DNA of 16,905 nucleotides from Acetobacteraceae bacterium (GTDB taxonomy: Bacteria; Pseudomonadota; Alphaproteobacteria; Acetobacterales; Acetobacteraceae): NCBI GenBank assembly GCA_947446625.1, contig CANFIE010000036.1:1-16905 (forward strand). The letters are read 5' to 3'. The position numbers and the translations under genes are program-made. Below, one piece after another: positions 13,897 to 16,905 of this stretch (position 1 is its first letter; the number at the start of each line of letters is the position of its first letter). Under the pieces are notes generated by a model that saw only the letters and a list, made by a program, of their open reading frames with translations, was not told the DNA's origin and made no database searches.

Positions 13897-15489
13897 CTAC
13901 CTTGCGGCCCGCCGGACGTTCCACAGCACCGGGAAGCCCACATCCAGCACGCCCTGCAGGTTGGCGCGATAGGCGGCCGGCCCGGCGAATTGGCCGAGGA
14001 TGATGACGCTGACGTTGTCGTGCACGCTGCGCTGGATATCGGCGGCGATCTCGCGGCGCCTGGCCATGTCGTATTCGGCGGCGAAGCGCTCGATCATGGG
14101 GGTGCGCGCGGGGTCGCACCACCAGCCTGGATAGCCATTGGTGCAGCTATAGACCACCGCCGGGTTGGCCAGCGGGTTCTCCATGTCAAAGCCGGTCCAC
14201 ACCAGCGGCACAACCGACCAGCCATTCTGGTCCACCGGGTTGCGGTTCAGCCGCATCTGCGCGACAGACGACCAGTCCGTGCTGCGGACATCCACGTTGA
14301 AGCCGGCGCGCTTCAGGTGCTCGATCGCCACCAGGCTGACCGGGTTGATCAGCGCGCTGTCGCCGCTGTGCAGCAGCACCACGCGTTCATTGTTGTAGCC
14401 GGCGTCGCGCAGCATCTGGCGGGCGCGGTCACTGCTCGGGCGGCGGAAGGTGTCGGCGCCGGCATCCGTGCTGTAGGGCGCGTCGCACATGTAAACGCTG
14501 AGGCATTGGTCCAGGTACATGCCGCGCGGCAGGCCAACGCCGGCCATAACCTCCGACTGGTCGATGGCCATTTGCGCGGCACGGCGGATGGCGGGGTTGT
14601 TGAACGGAGGCTGGGCGTGGTTCAGCGTGAGCACGCCGAAGATGGAGGACCGCCCGAGGCCCGGCGTGACGACGATGTTGCGGTCGCGCTTCATGCGCTC
14701 CACGAAGTCCAGCGGCGCGCGTTCCAGCCAGTCGATCTCGCCCTGCTGCAAGGCGGCCACGCGGGTGGAGCTGTCGGGCACGGAGACGATGTCCACCCGG
14801 TCCACATGCACCACTTTGCCGCCAGCCAGGCCGCTGGCGGGTTCGGCGCGCGGGCGGTAGCGGGTGTTGCGGCGCAGCACGGCGCGGTCGCCCGGGCGCC
14901 ATTCAGCGCGGTTGAAGGTGAAGGGGCCGCTGCCGATGATCTCCGGGATCGCCGCGTTGGGGGCGGTGGCGGCCAGGCGCGCCGGCATCATGAAGGGGGC
15001 GTAGGGGGCGGACTTGCCCAGCGCCTCGATCACTTGGCCAAAGGGGCGGGTGAGTTGCAGCACGAAGGTCTTCGCATCCACCACGCGGAGTTCGCTGCTG
15101 GCGGCCAGCATCTGCCGGCCCAGGCCATCCTTGGCGGCCCAGCGGCGAATGCTGGCGACGCAATCCTCGGCTGTTACCGGCGCGCCGTCATGCCATTCCA
15201 GGCCGTCGCGCAGCGTAAAGGTCCAGGTCAGGCGGTCGGCGCTGGTTTCCCACTTCTCCAGCATCTGCGGCCGATAGGTGCCGCTGGCATCCTCCCCCAC
15301 CAGCGTGTCCCAGACGAAGAAGCCGAAGGTGCGGCTGACCACCGAGATGGTTTGAATGGGGTCGAGGCTTTGCAGCTCGTTGTTCATCACCAGGCGGATG
15401 CTGGATTCCTGCGCCGGGGCGGGGCGCGGGGTGGCCAGCAGCAGGGCGGCTGCGAGGGCGACCAAGGGGCGGACCAAGGGGCGGATCAT
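13897..15489 (-). CDS. ABC transporter solute-binding protein, family 5 (peptide/nickel/opine type)
   Basis: This is a periplasmic solute-binding protein of the DppA/OppA family (SBP_bac_5), 530 aa, the normal length. It has a signal peptide (charged N-terminus, Leu/Ala-rich core, probable cleavage after APA at residue 26). The mature start ESSIRLVMNNELQSLDPIQT is typical, as are WTFTLRDGLEWHDGAPVTAEDC (LRDG 93-96, HDG 100-102) and the GSGPF and NNPAIRRAAQMAID motifs. I start at ATG 15489: GGAG lies 7 nt upstream and the signal peptide begins there; the open frame to 15654 is read from other sequence. The gene follows the 3' remnant of a TauD-type dioxygenase, whose TGA is 11 nt before this ATG, so the two were one operon. 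The IS copy now lies between it and any distant promoter. No permease or ATPase genes are in view. The ligand is unknown. Confidence 0.94.
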   Translation of the reverse strand: MIRPLVRPLVALAAALLLATPRPAPAQESSIRLVMNNELQSLDPIQTISVVSRTFGFFVWDTLVGEDASGTYRPQMLEKWETSADRLTWTFTLRDGLEWHDGAPVTAEDCVASIRRWAAKDGLGRQMLAASSELRVVDAKTFVLQLTRPFGQVIEALGKSAPYAPFMMPARLAATAPNAAIPEIIGSGPFTFNRAEWRPGDRAVLRRNTRYRPRAEPASGLAGGKVVHVDRVDIVSVPDSSTRVAALQQGEIDWLERAPLDFVERMKRDRNIVVTPGLGRSSIFGVLTLNHAQPPFNNPAIRRAAQMAIDQSEVMAGVGLPRGMYLDQCLSVYMCDAPYSTDAGADTFRRPSSDRARQMLRDAGYNNERVVLLHSGDSALINPVSLVAIEHLKRAGFNVDVRSTDWSSVAQMRLNRNPVDQNGWSVVPLVWTGFDMENPLANPAVVYSCTNGYPGWWCDPARTPMIERFAAEYDMARRREIAADIQRSVHDNVSVIILGQFAGPAAYRANLQGVLDVGFPVLWNVRRAAR

Positions 15490-15500
15490 GGCGCGTCTCC

Positions 15501-15631
15501 TCAATTGATCGGTGTGCGGCGGAGCGTGCGGGGCAGGCTCTCGTCGAAGGGGGTGCGGGCGTGTTGCAGCGTGCGGTTGTTCCACAGCACGAGGTCGCCG
15601 GGTCGCCAGTGGTGGCGATACTGGATCGCCT
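15501..15631 (-). pseudogene. 3' remnant of a second TauD/TfdA dioxygenase, cut by the IS
   Basis: Upstream of the binding-protein gene, a 42-codon reading frame ending at TGA 15503-15501 matches the C-terminal end of TauD/TfdA dioxygenases. It reads HHWRPGDLVLWNNRTLQHAR, then PFDESLPRTLRRTPIN. The motif W-x-P-G-D-L-V-L-W-[DN]-N-R-x-x-x-H carries the distal iron-ligand His, and the following Arg-rich PRTLRR would bind 2-oxoglutarate. Homology stops at 15631, exactly where the IS terminal repeat begins, so this gene was interrupted. The rest should lie beyond the IS, outside the window. It is not an allele of the dioxygenase at 11965-13014, because the sequence here differs from that protein's end. 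As it stands it cannot encode an active enzyme. Confidence 0.85.
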
Positions 15632-15654
15632 TGACCTGCCCCCGAACCCGGCAC
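15632..15654 (+). repeat. IS left terminal inverted repeat
   Basis: The inward sequence TGACCTGCCCCC, then GAACCCGG, matches the right end (TGACCTTCCCCCC, TGAACTCGG) with a few substitutions and a 2-base gap. It directly abuts the truncated dioxygenase reading frame, marking the insertion boundary. Confidence 0.85.
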
Positions 15655-15660
15655 CAGGGA

Positions 15661-16536
15661 TTATGAGAGAACCGACCCGTGCCATGGCGCGCCCGGCTGG
15701 GCGTGCCGGAGCGTAGCGTAGGCAGGGCCAGCCGGGCGTGGCAACACCGCCTCGGGGGCCGGCGGGCGGTAGCCGAGGCTGCTGTGGGGCCGGATGGTGT
15801 TGTAGTGCCGCCGCCAGCGCTCGATCAGCACCTCGGCCTCCCGCAGCGAACAGAAGATCTCGCCAGCCAGCAGTTCGTCGCGCAGCTTGCCGTTGAAGCT
15901 TTCATTGTAGCCGTTCTCCCACGGGCTGCCGGGCTCGATGAACAACGTCCTCACCCCAACCTGGCCGAGCCAGCCGCGCACTGCCTTGGCCGCGAACTCC
16001 GGCCCGTTGTCGGAGCGGATGTGGTCCGGCGGGCCGCGCTCGACGAACAGGTCGGCCAGCGCCTGCAGCACATCATCCGCCCGCAGTCGCCGCGCCACCA
16101 CGATCGCCAGGCACTCCCGCGTGTACTCGTCGATCACCGTCAGCATGCGGAACGCCCGCCCGTCCCGCGTGCGGTCCTGCACGAAATCATACGCCCAGAC
16201 ATGCCCCGGCCAGCATGGCCGCAGCCGGATGCAGGAACCATCGTTCAGCCACAGCCTGCCGCGCTTCGGTTGCCGCCGCGGTACCTTCAGCCCCTCGCGT
16301 CGCCACAGTCGCTCCACCCGCTTGGCGTTCACCCGCCAGCCCTCGGCCCGCAGCAGCGCCGTGATCCGACGGTAGCCGTAGCGGCCGTACTCGCCGGCCA
16401 ACCGCACCACCGCCTCGGTAAGGGGCGCTTCATCGGCTCTCGGCTGTGGTACGCGCCGCTGGGTGGAACGCGCCTGGCCCAGCGTGCGGCACGCCCGACG
16501 CTCGGAGACCCCGAGCGCCGAACGCACATGCCGCAC
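15661..16536 (-). CDS. IS3-family transposase OrfB (DDE integrase domain)
   Basis: This is the catalytic part of the transposase, 291 aa if started at GTG 16536, though it is normally made as an OrfAB fusion by -1 frameshifting. Its N-terminus has the HTH_21-like segment (VVRLAGEYGRYGYRRITALLR). The rve integrase core follows, with all three acidic residues: D in VWAYDFVQDRT, D in IRSDNGPEF, and E in NESFNGKLRDEL, with 35 residues between the last two (DD35E). The C-terminus has HYNTIRPHSSLGYRPPAPE. In this frame, coding text continues upstream of the GTG (GKLLGPERRRAGVRHVRSAL) back to the slippery site, as expected for a fusion. No disruption is seen. It ends at TAA 15663-15661, about 30 bp inside the left terminal repeat. 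Confidence 0.95.
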   Translation of the reverse strand: MRHVRSALGVSERRACRTLGQARSTQRRVPQPRADEAPLTEAVVRLAGEYGRYGYRRITALLRAEGWRVNAKRVERLWRREGLKVPRRQPKRGRLWLNDGSCIRLRPCWPGHVWAYDFVQDRTRDGRAFRMLTVIDEYTRECLAIVVARRLRADDVLQALADLFVERGPPDHIRSDNGPEFAAKAVRGWLGQVGVRTLFIEPGSPWENGYNESFNGKLRDELLAGEIFCSLREAEVLIERWRRHYNTIRPHSSLGYRPPAPEAVLPRPAGPAYATLRHAQPGAPWHGSVLS

Positions 16537-16559
16537 CCCGGCCCGGCGACGCTCGGGGC

Positions 16560-16838
16560 CTAGAAGTTTCCCTCCGCAGCTTCTTTCAGGATCAGCTTGT
16601 CCAAGGTCAGCTCCGCCACCGCCTTCCTCAGCCGGGCGTTCTCCTTCTCCAACTCTTTCAGCCGCCGCGCCTGGTCCAGCTTCAGCCCACCGTATTCGGC
16701 CCGCCAGCGGTAGTAGCTGGCCTCCGATATCCCAAAGCCGCGGCAGATCTCGCCCACCGTCTTGCCTTGCGCCAACTCGACCTCAGCCTGCCGCAGCAGC
16801 CCGATGATCTTCTCCGGCGTCGCACCCTTCCTCGGCAT
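16560..16838 (-). CDS. IS3-family OrfA (DNA-binding helix-turn-helix protein)
   Basis: This is the N-terminal transposase subunit of the IS, 92 aa. It begins MPRKGATPEKIIGLLRQAEV, contains a helix-turn-helix (GKTVGEICRGFGISEASYYR, about residues 25-44), then the YGGLKLDQARRLKELEKENA region leading into a leucine-zipper-like heptad helix for multimerisation. It ends KEAAEGNF. A strong AAGGAGG lies 6 nt before ATG 16838. It is in frame 0 relative to OrfB in -1, and the last codons contain a slippery heptamer. By itself OrfA usually acts as a repressor of transposition; the frameshifted OrfAB is the active transposase. Confidence 0.95.
   Translation of the reverse strand: MPRKGATPEKIIGLLRQAEVELAQGKTVGEICRGFGISEASYYRWRAEYGGLKLDQARRLKELEKENARLRKAVAELTLDKLILKEAAEGNF
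16566..16572 (-). other. Programmed -1 frameshift site GGGAAAC between orfA and orfB
   Basis: Read on the minus strand, the orfA codons GGA-AAC are preceded by G, forming G-GGA-AAC, an X-XXY-YYZ slippery heptamer in the correct phase three codons before the TAG stop. Slipping back one base continues into orfB (GKLLGPERRR). The heptamer and phase are visible; frameshifting is inferred from the IS3 family rule. Confidence 0.75.
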
Positions 16839-16881
16839 TTCCAGCCTCCTTCTCAGGGGGCCAACTCTCTCATTTCAGGCG

Positions 16882-16905
16882 GGCCGAGTTCAGGGGGGAA
16901 GGTCA
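16882..16905 (-). repeat. IS right terminal inverted repeat at window end
   Basis: Read inward, TGACCTTCCCCCCTGAACTC matches the left end. The terminal base is base 16905, so the flanking host DNA and any target-site duplication are not visible. Confidence 0.85.

Larger units (their letters stand above)
15632..16905 (-). mobile_element. Complete IS3-family insertion sequence (IS407-like), 1274 bp
   Basis: This is a DDE-transposase element with two overlapping frames, orfA and orfB, on the minus strand. Imperfect terminal inverted repeats start TGACCTGCCCCC at the left end. The right end reads inward as TGACCTTCCCCCC, followed on both sides by GAAC-CGG and then ATGAGAGA. Ends of the TG...CA type are normal for IS3. 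Both frames are open and a -1 slippery heptamer is in place, so the copy may be active. The left junction interrupts a dioxygenase gene. The right end coincides with the last base of the window, so a target duplication cannot be checked. The IS407 subgroup is suggested by OrfA/OrfB text from memory, not by search. Confidence 0.92.

Noticed and set aside
13816..15666. 616-codon plus-strand open frame
   Set aside because: It is antisense to the well-supported solute-binding protein gene, has no recognisable domain, and is biased to His, Ala, Gly and Gln.
1..16905. CRISPR arrays, tRNA or rRNA genes, prophage genes, riboswitches
   Set aside because: I saw no regularly spaced short repeats, no tRNA or rRNA-like sequence, no phage structural genes and no recognised riboswitch pattern.

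Overview
The window is high-GC, gene-dense bacterial DNA. Its ahpC-ahpF/oxyR locus, ATP-dependent hydantoinase genes, Bug-type (tripartite tricarboxylate transporter) solute receptor, TauD/TfdA dioxygenases and short-chain dehydrogenases suggest an environmental alphaproteobacterium, possibly of the Acetobacteraceae (Roseomonas-like). That placement is an inference from gene content and base composition; no rRNA or tRNA gene is present.

Layout, left to right. (1) 1-4896, minus strand: an M20 metallopeptidase, hyuB and hyuA, read in that order; hyuB and hyuA overlap by 4 bp and hyuA runs off the left edge. (2) 4960-5922, plus strand: a divergent Bug-family periplasmic binding protein. (3) 6078-9363: an oxidative-stress locus, with ahpC and ahpF on the minus strand and oxyR divergent from ahpC. 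(4) 9515-10273: a short-chain dehydrogenase (SDR) that lacks the usual catalytic Tyr. (5) 10324-11604, minus strand: an RhlE-type DEAD-box RNA helicase. (6) 11965-13879: a TauD/TfdA dioxygenase divergent from a canonical SDR. (7) 13897-15489, minus strand: a family-5 ABC solute-binding protein. Directly upstream of it is the 3' remnant of a second TauD/TfdA dioxygenase. (8) 15632-16905: an apparently intact IS3-family element that cuts this dioxygenase; its right terminal repeat ends on the last base of the window.

The most notable non-coding structure is a 105-bp intergenic repeat present three times (5977-6081, 9361-9465 and, inverted, 11771-11875). Each copy can fold into two hairpins and begins and ends with TAG. 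Copies overlap the stop codons of oxyR and ahpF. The architecture recalls the RIME and Bru-RS intergenic elements described in rhizobia and Brucella. A possible decayed fragment lies beside the first copy.

Functionally, the left part looks like a module for importing a carboxylate or amide substrate and hydrolysing a cyclic amide (hydantoin- or oxoproline-like) with ATP. The middle part is peroxide defence, with AhpC reduced by AhpF and OxyR as the likely regulator. The right part looks like an uptake-plus-oxidation catabolic locus disrupted by an insertion sequence.
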